A DNA stretch of 64,000 nucleotides. Source: Candidatus Kaistia colombiensis. Its GTDB lineage: Bacteria; Pseudomonadota; Alphaproteobacteria; Rhizobiales; Kaistiaceae. Each line of letters begins with the position of its first letter. Position 1 is the stretch's first letter. The position numbers and the translations under genes were made by a program. Below are positions 36,490-45,617 of the stretch, piece by piece. Where the stretch lies: assembly GCA_029203105.1 (NCBI GenBank), contig CP119318.1, positions 3,548,501-3,612,500 on the forward strand, in the 5' to 3' direction. The notes beneath the pieces are model-generated. The model ran no database searches and was not told where the DNA came from. It worked only from the letters and a program-made list of their open reading frames with translations.

Positions 36490-36519
36490 CGTAAAGCAGT
36501 CTGTTAGTCTGGCTTTACG
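36490..36519. promoter_or_regulatory. Inverted CGTAAAGC ... GCTTTACG pair, candidate LacI operator
   Basis: Eight-base perfect arms at 36490-36497 and 36512-36519, 22 bases apart centre to centre (two helical turns), between the divergent SDR and LacI genes. Could bind the regulator at 36640. Inference from position and symmetry. Confidence 0.4.
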
Positions 36520-36639
36520 TCTCCCGTCCGGCCTTGCCCGAAATTGCTGGCAAGGTGTCACGACGCGTCAACGGGCCGACTCGGCCACCGTGACGCGCAG
36601 TTAAATGCCCCGCCAAAGCCCGGTGTTGAAAGAACACGA

Positions 36640-37677
36640 ATGACCGATCGCACGATCAAGAACATGGCGGAGTTCTCGGCGCTGAGCGGCATATCGCGAC
36701 CGACGGTATCGAAATATTTCAACGACCCCGACAGCGTCCGCAAATCCACCCGGGCCCAGATCGAGAAGGCGCTGGCGAAATACGAGTACCGCCCCAACCT
36801 CTTCGCGGTGAACCTGAACAAGAAGCGGCCGAAAATCGTCGGATTGATCGTGCCCGATACGGCCGACACGTTTTTCTCGGAACTGGTGCGGCGGATCGAG
36901 ATGCGCTGCGTCGAACGCGGCTATCTGGCGATCGTGCTGTCGTCACGCGGCGATGCGCAACTGGAGGCCCGCTCCATCGAAATGCTCCTGTCGCTGAAGA
37001 TCGCCGGCGCCATCGTCGCGCCGCTCGGCGTCCATTCCGACCAGCAGCTGATGCGCAGTCTCCGGGCGCGCATTCCGATGGTGTTTCTCGATTCAAGCCT
37101 CGACGAGGACACGCCCTTCGTCGGCACGAACAATTTTCAGAGCGTGCCGCTGATCACCGAATATCTGTGTCGAAGCGGTGAGCCGCCGACCTATTTCGAC
37201 ATGCCGGCCGTCAATCAGAACGGGCCGGAGCGCAAGCTCGCCTATGTGAATACCATGGAGCGCCTCGGCCTGAAGCCCGAGATCGTCGCGGTCACGCCGA
37301 AGAACGACTGGCGCTTCGAGGACATCGCCTTCGAGGAGGCACAACGCGTCCTGCGAGGAGCGGGCTTCCCGACCCGCACGGTTCTCTGCGCCAATGATCG
37401 CTGCGCCGTCGGCGTCATGGCGGCAGCTTTCCAGCATGGCCTTCGCATCGGCCGCGAACCCGGCTGCGACATCCGCATCGCCGGTCACGACGACCAGCCG
37501 CACAGCCGGTATGGCTGCCCGCCGCTGACGACAGTGGCACAGGATTTCGACCAGCTCGCCCAGGCCGCCGTCTCGATCCTGCTCGACCGCGTCGAGCGCG
37601 AGGACGACGGTGACGGCAACCATCCGCCCCAGCAGGTGCGGCTCGAAGGCAAGCTCGTCATGCGGGCCTCGGCCTGA
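36640..37677 (+). CDS. LacI-family transcriptional regulator
   Basis: 345 residues from ATG at 36640. DNA-binding helices 6-55 (MAEFSALSGISRPTVSKYFN, then STRAQIEKALAKYEYRPNLF), which differs slightly from the usual VSxxTVSR pattern, then a periplasmic-binding-like effector domain: VGLIVPDTADTFFSELVRRI, GAIVAPLGVHSD, VLCANDRCAVGVMAA, DIRIAGHDD. Upstream in-frame ATG at 36544 is rejected because the extension is not conserved-looking. Divergent from the SDR at 35569; possibly also controls the importer/CoA operon at 38.9-45.5 kb. Confidence 0.9.
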   Translation: MTDRTIKNMAEFSALSGISRPTVSKYFNDPDSVRKSTRAQIEKALAKYEYRPNLFAVNLNKKRPKIVGLIVPDTADTFFSELVRRIEMRCVERGYLAIVLSSRGDAQLEARSIEMLLSLKIAGAIVAPLGVHSDQQLMRSLRARIPMVFLDSSLDEDTPFVGTNNFQSVPLITEYLCRSGEPPTYFDMPAVNQNGPERKLAYVNTMERLGLKPEIVAVTPKNDWRFEDIAFEEAQRVLRGAGFPTRTVLCANDRCAVGVMAAAFQHGLRIGREPGCDIRIAGHDDQPHSRYGCPPLTTVAQDFDQLAQAAVSILLDRVEREDDGDGNHPPQQVRLEGKLVMRASA

Positions 37678-37831
37678 GCGTTTCCAAGCGAAATCGATAC
37701 CGGTTGGCGGGAAGAAAATGCGATCAGGCGAAGCCATGAAGCAGTTCAGCGTTTCCATGAGACGATGAACCGCTCTGGGTCCATCCCGTCGCTTCGCCCT
37801 GACGCTGCGAGCGCCCGCGCCATCCGACGCG

Positions 37832-38791
37832 CTATTGCGCCTCGGCCGCCCAGCCCACCGGCTCGTCACAGGCCTGGACCTGATTTCTCCCCGAAACCTT
37901 GGCCCGATAGAGGGCGTCGTCCGCCCGCCGGTAGAAATCGCTCAGCGCATCGTCCACACGGCTTGCCGTCAGCCCCGCCGAAAAGGTGTAGGCGAAATCG
38001 GGATAGTTCGCGAGCGGCTTGGACAGGCGCACCACGGTCAGCATCCGCTCCAGCATCAGCCGGGCGTGTTCGAGCGAGGTGTCGGGGAAGGTGAGTGCAA
38101 ACTCCTCGCCGCCCATACGTCCGAATGAGTCGGACCGCCGCAACTGCCCCTGGATCTGGTTGGCGAAATCCTGCAGCACGAGGTCGCCGGTCTGGTGACC
38201 GAAACGGTCATTGACCAGCTTGAAATTGTCGAGGTCGATGACCGCGAGACAACCTGATTGCCCCGCCGCCCGGTGATCGGCCAGGATCTGCTCGATCCGG
38301 GCGGTCAGGAAGCGCCGGTTGGCGACACGCGTCAGGTCATCCGTATAGGAGGCCTTGATCGCCAGATCGCGGTCCTGGCGGATCTCCCGCTCCTCGACCC
38401 GAATGCCGGTGATGTCGCTGGCGATGCACAGCATCCAGCCATCGCTTTCGACGGTCTCCGTCATCCAGAGCCAGCGCCCGTCGTGCAAATCCGTCTCGAA
38501 CGCCCGAAATCCAGTCTTGCCGCGACGCGACAATGTCGATGTCAGCCAGAAGTCGAAATCAGGAACGCACAGAATCGTCCCTCGGCCGAGGCCATGGTTG
38601 CGACGCATGATCTCCGCCCAGGTCGGCGCTTCGTCCGGCTCGACGAAATAGGCGGCACGAAAGGCCGGATTGGCAAAGCGGAGCCGATCGAAGCCGTCGT
38701 AGACCGCGACCAGAACATCCGAAGCATCATAGAGCTGCGCAATCCTCGAACAAATGTTCGCGTCCAACCCACCGTCTCCACCGCTCCACAC
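37832..38791 (-). CDS. PAS-GGDEF diguanylate cyclase
   Basis: About 319 residues; GTG at 38791, or a TTG near 38764 after GGAGACGG. N-terminal PAS domain (about 15-130: YDASDVLVAVYDGFDRLRFA onward), then GGDEF domain from about 150 with DDLTRVANRR, DLDNFKLVNDRFGH and an active-site GGEEF at about 227. The product-inhibition site RxxD (RRSD) sits five residues before it. No membrane segment, so a cytoplasmic enzyme making cyclic di-GMP from GTP in response to a ligand sensed by PAS. Convergent with the LacI gene and not part of the sugar units. Confidence 0.93.
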   Translation of the reverse strand: MWSGGDGGLDANICSRIAQLYDASDVLVAVYDGFDRLRFANPAFRAAYFVEPDEAPTWAEIMRRNHGLGRGTILCVPDFDFWLTSTLSRRGKTGFRAFETDLHDGRWLWMTETVESDGWMLCIASDITGIRVEEREIRQDRDLAIKASYTDDLTRVANRRFLTARIEQILADHRAAGQSGCLAVIDLDNFKLVNDRFGHQTGDLVLQDFANQIQGQLRRSDSFGRMGGEEFALTFPDTSLEHARLMLERMLTVVRLSKPLANYPDFAYTFSAGLTASRVDDALSDFYRRADDALYRAKVSGRNQVQACDEPVGWAAEAQ

Positions 38792-38941
38792 GCCGTGCCG
38801 ACCTTCGAGGAGGCCGGCTCCGGAAGCGCGAACCTACCGCGCAAAGGTAGCGGAACCGACAACACTCTGCCAGCATCGCTTGGGACGACGCCAGGCCCAA
38901 TGACGTAGCGTCGACGACAAGTCGATCCCGATACCTTGGCG

Positions 38942-40432
38942 TCAAGCCTGGGCGAAGGCGGCCGTCAGCACGTCGTTCTCGGTCATGCCCTGGTTGGGGG
39001 CAAGCAGCGTCTGCCGGCCGCGCGACAGCACCATGACGGTCGAGGCGAGCGCCAGAACCTCCGGCAATTCGGACGAAACGAAGATGACGCTCATGCCCTT
39101 CTTCGCGAGATCCTGGATCTGCTTGTAGATGTCGGCCTTGGTGCGGACGTCGACGCCATGGGTCGGCTCGTCAAGAAACAGGATATCGGGCTCGGAGGCC
39201 AGGCAGCGGGCGAAGATCACCTTCTGCTGGTTGCCGCCCGACAGGCGGCGGATCGGCTGATCCGGCCCCTCGCTGACGATGCCGAGCGCATCGCGGAACT
39301 TTGCAAACAGCGACTTCTCCGCGCCGAGATCGAGAATGCCGCCGCTCTTTTGGCGCTTGGCCACGGCGACGTTCTCGGCGAGCGACAGGCTGGGCAGGAT
39401 GCCGTTGGTCTTGCGGCCCTCGGGCAGCAGCGCCAGACCGCTGCGCCACGCCTCGGTCGAGTTGGCAGGCACGACACCGTCCGGCCGCGAGATTGTCCCA
39501 GCGGCGAGCGGCCGGATGCCGCAAAGGAGTTCCAGCAGCTCCGTTCGGCCCGCGCCGACCAGTCCGAAGATGCCGAGGATCTCGCCCTTCCTGAGCGTGA
39601 AGGATACCGGACCGACGCGGCCCTTGTCGGCAATCGCCTCGGCCTTCAGCCGGATCGGTGCATCCGCCGCGATATCAGGCGCGTCGAGCGCATCGAAGGT
39701 GAAGGCTCGGCCCGTCATGTCGGCGATGATGCCGGCGCGCGTCGTCTCGGCCACGGGACGATCACCGACGACCCGTCCGTCGCGCAGCACGACGACCCGG
39801 TCGGAGATCATGAAGACCTCGTCGAAGCGGTGGCTGATGAAGATGATGGCGACGCCATTGGCACGCAGATCGCGAACGATTGCGAAAAGCGCCTCGGCCT
39901 CGTGCGGCGTCAGCGAGGCGGTCGGCTCGTCGAGGATCAGCAGGCGGGCATTGCGCGCCAGCGCCTTGGCGATCTCGACGATCTGCTGCTCGGCGGTCGA
40001 GAGAGAGCCAGCCTCGACGCGCGGATCGATATGGGCGGCGCCGACGCGAGCAAGAAGCTCACGCGCCTTCGCGGCCAGCGCCTTGCGATCGATCAGGCCG
40101 GATTTTCCGGTCATGTAGTCGCCGATGAACAGGTTCTCCATCACGGAAAGCGAGGAGATCAGCGACAGTTCCTGATGGATATGGATGATGCCGGCGTCGA
40201 GCGCGGCGCGGGTGTCGCGGAAGACAGTCTCCGCGCCAGCCCAGCGGATCGTTCCGCCGTCGCGCGGCAGCGCGCCCGAAAGGATGTTGACGAAAGTCGA
40301 CTTCCCGGCGCCGTTCTCGCCCAGCAGCGCGACGACCTGGCCGGCGGAAATGTCGAAATCGACACCATGCAGGACGCGGTTCTGATCGAAGGATTTCGCG
40401 ATGCCGCGGGCGGAGAGAAGGCAGTCGGTCAT
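38942..40432 (-). CDS. Ribose-type sugar ABC transporter ATPase (RbsA-like)
   Basis: 496 residues, two nucleotide-binding domains. Domain one: GENGAGKST, LSTAEQQIVEIAKAL, LLILDEPTASL. Domain two: GLVGAGRTE (degenerate Walker A normal for this family), LSGGNQQK, ILFLDEPTHGVD. Last gene of an apparent minus-strand series SDR - CoA transferase - hydratase - permease - binding protein - ATPase. A class A palindrome separates it from the binding protein. Confidence 0.94.
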   Translation of the reverse strand: MTDCLLSARGIAKSFDQNRVLHGVDFDISAGQVVALLGENGAGKSTFVNILSGALPRDGGTIRWAGAETVFRDTRAALDAGIIHIHQELSLISSLSVMENLFIGDYMTGKSGLIDRKALAAKARELLARVGAAHIDPRVEAGSLSTAEQQIVEIAKALARNARLLILDEPTASLTPHEAEALFAIVRDLRANGVAIIFISHRFDEVFMISDRVVVLRDGRVVGDRPVAETTRAGIIADMTGRAFTFDALDAPDIAADAPIRLKAEAIADKGRVGPVSFTLRKGEILGIFGLVGAGRTELLELLCGIRPLAAGTISRPDGVVPANSTEAWRSGLALLPEGRKTNGILPSLSLAENVAVAKRQKSGGILDLGAEKSLFAKFRDALGIVSEGPDQPIRRLSGGNQQKVIFARCLASEPDILFLDEPTHGVDVRTKADIYKQIQDLAKKGMSVIFVSSELPEVLALASTVMVLSRGRQTLLAPNQGMTENDVLTAAFAQA

Positions 40433-40536
40433 GGTGCTCTCGAATGGGGAAGAAGGACCCTGCCTTTCCTCATCCGTGAGCGGGCAAGGAAAGGGAAGTG
40501 ATCCGCTGCGGCGATGATCACATGCGCCGCCAGAGG

Positions 40537-40570
40537 CCCTCCCCCGCTTGCGGGAGAGGGTTGGCTGAGG
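40537..40570. repeat. Class A palindrome
   Basis: CCCTCCCCCGCTTGCGGGAG plus AGGGTTGGCTGAGG, in the gap between binding protein and ATPase genes, the same relative place as at 20056. Confidence 0.7.
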
Positions 40571-40587
40571 AACTGGCTAGCTGGGCG

Positions 40588-41595
40588 TCAGGTCTTCGCG
40601 CCCTTGCCGAGGGCGATCGGCGCGTCGACGGCGATGTCGGCCGGATAGGTCGCGCCAAAGCCCAGCATGTTGTGCAGCATGACGATGCTGTCGAAGGCCT
40701 GACGAGCCGGAGCCTGATCGATCAGGGCGAGGATCTCGCCACCGTCCTTGTACTGCTGCTTCTCCGGCAGGTCGTCATAGCCGACGACGCCGACCTTGCC
40801 CGTCGCCTTGGAATCACGGACCGCCTTGGCCGCCGCCTCCGAACCGCCGGCCGTCACATAGAGGATCGACAGGTCGGGATTGGAGGTCATGACGTCGGTC
40901 GCCTGCGAATAGGCGGTGGCGTCGTCGTCCTTGCACTCGAACGGGCCGACGATGGTGATGTCGGGATAGTTCTTCTTGATCAGGTCGAGCGCGCCGTTCA
41001 TGCGGGCATCGTGCTGGGCAGCGCCGAGATAGCCGGTGATGACGGCGATCTTGCCCTTGCCGCCGAGCTGCTTGGCCATGAACTCGCCCGCCTTGGCGCC
41101 GGCGTCATAGGCCAGCATGCCGATCGAGACGGTGCGGTTCGACTTCTCGGCCGAGTCGGCGATGAAGGAGACGAACGGCACGCCCTCCGCGACGACCTCG
41201 TTCACCTTGGCGACGGTGCCGTCGAAGATCGGCACGGCGGCAATGCCGTCATACTGCTTGGTCAGCGCGCCATCGATGCCGGCGACCATCACCTCGGCGG
41301 TCAGGCCGGTGCCGAGCTGGATGTAGTCGACGGTGGTGTTGAGCGGCTTCAGGTAGTCGGCGGCGGCGGCGATGCCCTTGTCGGCGGCTTCCCAGAAGGA
41401 CGAGCCCTGGAACGACAGCACGGCGATGCGGAGCGGCTTCGGGGCGGCGCCCTGGGCAGCGACAGCGCCGCCAACGGCCTTGGCGCCTTCCGACAGCGCA
41501 GCCTCTTCGGCACGCGCCAGCCCCGGCATCAGCGGCAAAGCGAGGCCGGCGGCCGACAGCATCAGGAAGCGGCGGCGATCAAATGTCATAGTCAT
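40588..41595 (-). CDS. Periplasmic sugar-binding protein of ABC transporter
   Basis: 335 residues from ATG at 41595. The leader MTMTFDRRRFLMLSAAGLAL ends at GLARAEE; the arginine pair before FLM looks like a twin-arginine signal. Core: PLRIAVLSFQGSSFWEAADK, GIDGALTKQYDGIAAVPIFD, GYLGAAQHDARMNGALDLIK, FECKDDDATAY, VGYDDLPEKQQYK. RbsB-like. A TAT signal would mean export after folding, unusual for this family. Confidence 0.9.
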   Translation of the reverse strand: MTMTFDRRRFLMLSAAGLALPLMPGLARAEEAALSEGAKAVGGAVAAQGAAPKPLRIAVLSFQGSSFWEAADKGIAAAADYLKPLNTTVDYIQLGTGLTAEVMVAGIDGALTKQYDGIAAVPIFDGTVAKVNEVVAEGVPFVSFIADSAEKSNRTVSIGMLAYDAGAKAGEFMAKQLGGKGKIAVITGYLGAAQHDARMNGALDLIKKNYPDITIVGPFECKDDDATAYSQATDVMTSNPDLSILYVTAGGSEAAAKAVRDSKATGKVGVVGYDDLPEKQQYKDGGEILALIDQAPARQAFDSIVMLHNMLGFGATYPADIAVDAPIALGKGAKT

Positions 41596-41643
41596 GGTTT
41601 CCTCCAAGTTGGGTTCAATACGGAGACGGCTTGGCAAGCCGCC

Positions 41644-42597
41644 TCAATCTTCTTCGCTGCGCCGGTTCAGGCTGTCCGCGCCGACGGCGAGGATGACGAC
41701 GAGACCGATGGTGATGGTCTGCCAGTAGCCGGAGACGTTGAGCAGGACGAACGCGTTGCGAAGCAGGCCGATCAGCGCCGCGCCGATGACGACGCCGCCG
41801 ATCGAGCCACGGCCGCCGGAGAGCGCGACGCCGCCGAGGATGACCGCGGCGATGACGTCGAGCTCGTAGCCGAGGCCGAGATTGGGGTTGGCATTGGTCA
41901 GCATGCCGCCGAGCAGCAGGCCGCCGAGACCGGCGAGGCTGCCCGAAACGGTGAAGACCAGGATGCGGGTGCGCGCCACGTCAATGCCGGCGAGCCGGGC
42001 GGCACGGGCATTGTCGCCGACCGCGTAGACATTACGGCCCCAGCGCGTCCGCGTCGCGAACAGCCAGACCAGGATGGTCAGCACCACCAGCAGGATGAAC
42101 TGCACCGGGACGTCGCCGATCTTCCCATAGCCGAGGAAGGCCGCCCAATTGTCGAAGCGCTGCGGATTGCCGTTGGTGATGAGCAGCGCCGCGCCGCGCG
42201 CGATCGACAAGGTGCCGAGCGTCGTGATGAACGGATTGATCCGGAGCTTGGTGATCAACACGCCATTGGCGAAACCGATCGCCATGCCGATGCCGATGGC
42301 GCCAGCGATGCCCAGCGACGGCATGCCGGTCGTCGCCGAAACGATCGCGCTGGTCACGGCGGAAAGGCCGATGACGGAGCCGACGGAGAGGTCGATGCCG
42401 CCGGCGATGATCACCAGCGCCTGGCCGAGAGCGACGATACCAACGACCGATATCTGACGCGAGACATTCGACAGGTTGCGCCCCGTCAGGAAGAACTCAC
42501 TGGCGAAGGTCAGGCCGATGAAGACAAGGATGAGCATCGCGAGGACGGTTGCCTCGCGGCGTGTCCGCACGAAGCGGACGACGGTAGCAGCAGTCAT
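41644..42597 (-). CDS. Ribose-type sugar ABC transporter permease
   Basis: 317 residues, RbsC family: LGQALVIIAGGIDLSVGSVI, NGVLITKLRINPFITTLGTL, GGVALSGGRGSIGGVVIGAA. Begins 3 bases after the enoyl-CoA hydratase stop, so the importer is co-transcribed with the CoA-dependent enzymes. Partner of 38942 and 40588. Confidence 0.93.
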   Translation of the reverse strand: MTAATVVRFVRTRREATVLAMLILVFIGLTFASEFFLTGRNLSNVSRQISVVGIVALGQALVIIAGGIDLSVGSVIGLSAVTSAIVSATTGMPSLGIAGAIGIGMAIGFANGVLITKLRINPFITTLGTLSIARGAALLITNGNPQRFDNWAAFLGYGKIGDVPVQFILLVVLTILVWLFATRTRWGRNVYAVGDNARAARLAGIDVARTRILVFTVSGSLAGLGGLLLGGMLTNANPNLGLGYELDVIAAVILGGVALSGGRGSIGGVVIGAALIGLLRNAFVLLNVSGYWQTITIGLVVILAVGADSLNRRSEED

Positions 42598-42600
42598 GAA

Positions 42601-43371
42601 TCAGCGTCTCTTAAAGGTTGGTTGCCGCTTTTCCTTGAAGGCGGCGCGGCCCTCGGCGGCGTCTTCGGTGGCGAAGCAGATGGTCTGCAGGTCGCGCTCG
42701 TAGTCGATCGCCTGCTCTTGCGGCATGGTGAAAGCCGCATGCAGGTTGAGCTTCGCCGTCTCGGCCGCGATCGGCGCCCGGCTGGCGATGACATCGGCGA
42801 TGGCGCGGGCGCGGGTGAGAAGCTCGGCCTGTGGCACGACTTCCGAGACCAGCCCCCAGGCCAGGGCCTTTTCGGCCGGGATCGGATCGCCGGTCATGAT
42901 CATCAGCGCCGCATTGGACGGGCCGACCGAATGAGCGAGAAACGTCGCCATGCCGCCGCCGCCGATCCAGCCAAGCTTGATCTCGGGTGCCGCGAACTGC
43001 GCGTTGTCGGAAGCAATGCGGATATCGCAGGAGAGCGACGTCTCGAGCCCGCCGCCGAAGGCATAGCCATTGACGGCCGCGATCGTCGGCTTCAGCAGCT
43101 TGCGGATCGCGTCGCAATAATCGGCGCGATTGCGGAACTGCCAGGGCGACGAATAGGTGTCGAGTTCCTTGATGTCGGAACCGGCGCAGAACGCCCGCTC
43201 ACCGGCTCCCGTCACAATGACGGCGCGGATCGTGTCGCTGTCATTGCATTCCTGCACGGCGGCGACGATCGCCTTCGACATTTCCGGCGTGACGGCGTTC
43301 AGCTTCTGCGGCCGGTTTAGCGTGATGGTCGCGACGTGGCCATCGACGGTGAAGAGGATATCGTCGGTCAT
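42601..43371 (-). CDS. Enoyl-CoA hydratase/isomerase family protein
   Basis: 256 residues, crotonase fold. Oxyanion-hole pieces ERAFCAGSDIKEL and NGYAFGGGLETSLSCDIRIA; the AAPEIKLGWIGGGG segment supplies a catalytic glutamate. Acts on a CoA thioester: hydration, isomerisation or ring cleavage cannot be told apart here. Its ATG overlaps the stop of the CoA-transferase gene (ATGA). Expected to act directly after that enzyme. Confidence 0.92.
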   Translation of the reverse strand: MTDDILFTVDGHVATITLNRPQKLNAVTPEMSKAIVAAVQECNDSDTIRAVIVTGAGERAFCAGSDIKELDTYSSPWQFRNRADYCDAIRKLLKPTIAAVNGYAFGGGLETSLSCDIRIASDNAQFAAPEIKLGWIGGGGMATFLAHSVGPSNAALMIMTGDPIPAEKALAWGLVSEVVPQAELLTRARAIADVIASRAPIAAETAKLNLHAAFTMPQEQAIDYERDLQTICFATEDAAEGRAAFKEKRQPTFKRR

Positions 43372-44561
43372 GCTGCACCCTCGCTGACAGCGCCCTTGGC
43401 GAGCAGATCATTGATGGCGGCCTCATCCAGGCCGGCTTCCTGAAGCACCGCCCGCGTATGCTCGCCGGTCAGCGGCGCGCCGCGCTCGACGGTCGATGGC
43501 GTCTTCGAGAACTTGATCGCGAAGCCCGGCGTCTTCACATGGCCTTCGGTCGGGTGGTCATATTCGACGAAGGTGCCGTTGTGCTTGATCTGCTCGTCCT
43601 CGACCAGATCGGCATAGCCATAGACCGGCCCGCACCAGATATCGGCCGCCCGCAACAGTTCCAGCCATTCGGCCGAGGACTTGGTCTTCAGCTTTTCGCG
43701 GGTCTTGGCGAAGATCTCGTCGCGCTTCTCCCAGGTGTCGACCTCGTCATCCATGGTGAGGAAGCTGTCCTCGCCAATCACCTGACCCAAATTCGCGAGC
43801 TTCGGGAACGAGACGATGATGAAGCCGTCCGTGGTGGCAAAGGCGCCATAGGGCGCGCGGATATAAACATGCGCATGCGGTTCGGCCGAACGGGTCTGCG
43901 GTTTGCCGGCGACCGTGAAGACCGAGAGCTCCTGCATCTGGATGGTGGTGATCGCGTCCAGCATGTTGACCTGGACCAGTTGGCCCTCGCCCGTCCGCTC
44001 GCGATGCAGCAGCGCGGCCAGCGCGCCCTCGAACGCCGTATAGGCGGTGATGGCATCGACCAGATACTGGCCGGCGGCATTCGGCGGCTCGCCCTCGCGG
44101 CCAGCCGAAAGCATGGCGCCCGACATGCCCTGCAGCACCAGATCCTGGCCCGGACGGTTCAGATACGGCCCGTCCTCGCCATAGCCGGAGATCGAGACGT
44201 AGATCAGCTTCGGATTGATCTTCGACAGGCTCTCGTAGTCGACGCCAAGGCGCTTGGCGACGCCGGGGCGGTAGTTCTGCAGGAAGACGTCGGCCGTCTT
44301 CACCAGTTCGAGCAGCATCGCCTTGCCGTCAGGATTCTTCAGGTCGATGGCGAGCGAGCGCTTGTTGCGGTTGAGCGACAGGAACGAGACGTTGACCTTG
44401 TTGCCGCGCGCGCCGCCGGCCGCGACATGGCGCTGCCACTCGCCGTTGATCGGCTCGACCTTGACGACGTCGGCGCCGAGATCGCCCAGGCGCTGGGCCG
44501 CGAACGGTCCCGCCATGGCGATCGAGCAATCGAGCACGCGGTACCCGGAAAGAATGCCCAT
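43368..44561 (-). CDS. CaiB/BaiF family (class III) CoA transferase
   Basis: 397 residues. RVLDCSIAMAGPFAAQRLGD near the N-terminus and GADVVKVEPINGEW follow the family pattern; NYRPGVAKRLGVDYESL, GYGEDGPYLNRPGQDLVLQG, and YLVDAITAYTAFEGALAALL carries the likely catalytic aspartate, followed by HRERTGEGQ. Moves CoA from one acid to another, activating the imported acid as a thioester. Such enzymes include carnitine, formate and bile-acid CoA transferases. Placed between an SDR and a crotonase. Confidence 0.93.
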   Translation of the reverse strand: MGILSGYRVLDCSIAMAGPFAAQRLGDLGADVVKVEPINGEWQRHVAAGGARGNKVNVSFLSLNRNKRSLAIDLKNPDGKAMLLELVKTADVFLQNYRPGVAKRLGVDYESLSKINPKLIYVSISGYGEDGPYLNRPGQDLVLQGMSGAMLSAGREGEPPNAAGQYLVDAITAYTAFEGALAALLHRERTGEGQLVQVNMLDAITTIQMQELSVFTVAGKPQTRSAEPHAHVYIRAPYGAFATTDGFIIVSFPKLANLGQVIGEDSFLTMDDEVDTWEKRDEIFAKTREKLKTKSSAEWLELLRAADIWCGPVYGYADLVEDEQIKHNGTFVEYDHPTEGHVKTPGFAIKFSKTPSTVERGAPLTGEHTRAVLQEAGLDEAAINDLLAKGAVSEGAA

Positions 44562-44731
44562 AGTTCAGTATCCCTTGGTGGTCTTCGGCCGTGAGACGGC
44601 TTGGGAATGCGCCAGGCCGAGTTGGCTGGTGTGGCTGTCGAGAACCGGAGCGGAGCGGACATCGGTCCGTGAGCCCCGGAAGCGCAGAGAGCCGCGCCAG
44701 ACGGCCGGCATGGTAGCGCTCACAGGTCGTC

Positions 44732-45484
44732 TCACGTCATCCACCAGCCGCCATCGACGTTCAGCGTCTGGCCGGTGATGAAGCCGGAACCTTCGGAAGC
44801 GAGGAAAATCAGCGCATTGGCGATATCCGCCGGCTCGCCGCGGCGCTTGACCGCCTGGCGGTCGAGGACGTGGCGGTTGTAGCCCTCGGGATCGGGATGA
44901 ATCTTCTCTGCGTCGGTCGGGAAGGCGCCGGGCGAGATGGCGTTGACCGTGACGCCATACGCGCCGAACTCGCGCGCCCAGGCTCGCGTCAGGCCGACCA
45001 GCGCGCCCTTCGACTGGATGTAGGGCGACAGGTTGGCCCAGCCGCCGGAGAGCGTCACGCTGGCGATGTTGACGATGCGGCCGAAACCCTCGGCGCGCAT
45101 CGACGGCAGCGCGACCTGGACGCAGACGATGCCGGCGTCGACATTGATCCGCTGCACCGCCTGATGCTCCTCGATCGTGTATTCCTCGAACGGCTTCGAG
45201 GGGTAGATCGCGGCATTGTTGATGACGATGTCGAAGCCGCCGACCTCCGCTGAAAGCGCCTCTAGCGCCGCGCGCAGACCCGCCAGATCGGAAAGATCGA
45301 GCGCCTGGAACACCAGCTTGTCGAGGCCGCGTTCGCCGGCCGCCGCCTTCAGCGCCTCGCCCTTGGCCGGGTCGTTGTCGATGGCGACGACAGTGGCGCC
45401 TGCCTCCAGAAACGCCAGCGTCGCCGGCAGGCCGAGCCCGCCGGCAGCGCCCGTATAGAGGATGGTCTTGTTCTTGATGGTCAT
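44732..45484 (-). CDS. Short-chain dehydrogenase/reductase
   Basis: 250 residues. TGAAGGLGLPA cofactor loop (GxxxGxG kept), AIDND after beta-2 favouring NAD, INNAAIY, VNIASVTLSG and the catalytic SPYIQSKGALVG. C-terminus GFITGQTLNVDGGWWMT. First gene of the presumed operon with the CoA transferase, 170 bases upstream of it. Would oxidise a hydroxy group before or after CoA activation. Confidence 0.9.
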   Translation of the reverse strand: MTIKNKTILYTGAAGGLGLPATLAFLEAGATVVAIDNDPAKGEALKAAAGERGLDKLVFQALDLSDLAGLRAALEALSAEVGGFDIVINNAAIYPSKPFEEYTIEEHQAVQRINVDAGIVCVQVALPSMRAEGFGRIVNIASVTLSGGWANLSPYIQSKGALVGLTRAWAREFGAYGVTVNAISPGAFPTDAEKIHPDPEGYNRHVLDRQAVKRRGEPADIANALIFLASEGSGFITGQTLNVDGGWWMT

Positions 45485-45551
45485 TCGGTAGTTCCAAGCG
45501 CAGGAATAGGGACATCAGGCTGGGGCGGCCGCGATCTCACAACAGACTCGC

Positions 45552-45595
45552 CGTCATCCCGGACAAGCGAAGCGCGATCCGGGATCCATGCAGCC
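45552..45595. repeat. Class C palindrome half-element
   Basis: GTCATCCCGGACAAGCGAAG followed by GATCCGGGATCCATGCAGCC; one half of the pair seen complete at 28197 and 56519. Confidence 0.65.
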
Positions 45596-45617
45596 GTATC
45601 AGTGCAGGAAGGTCGCA

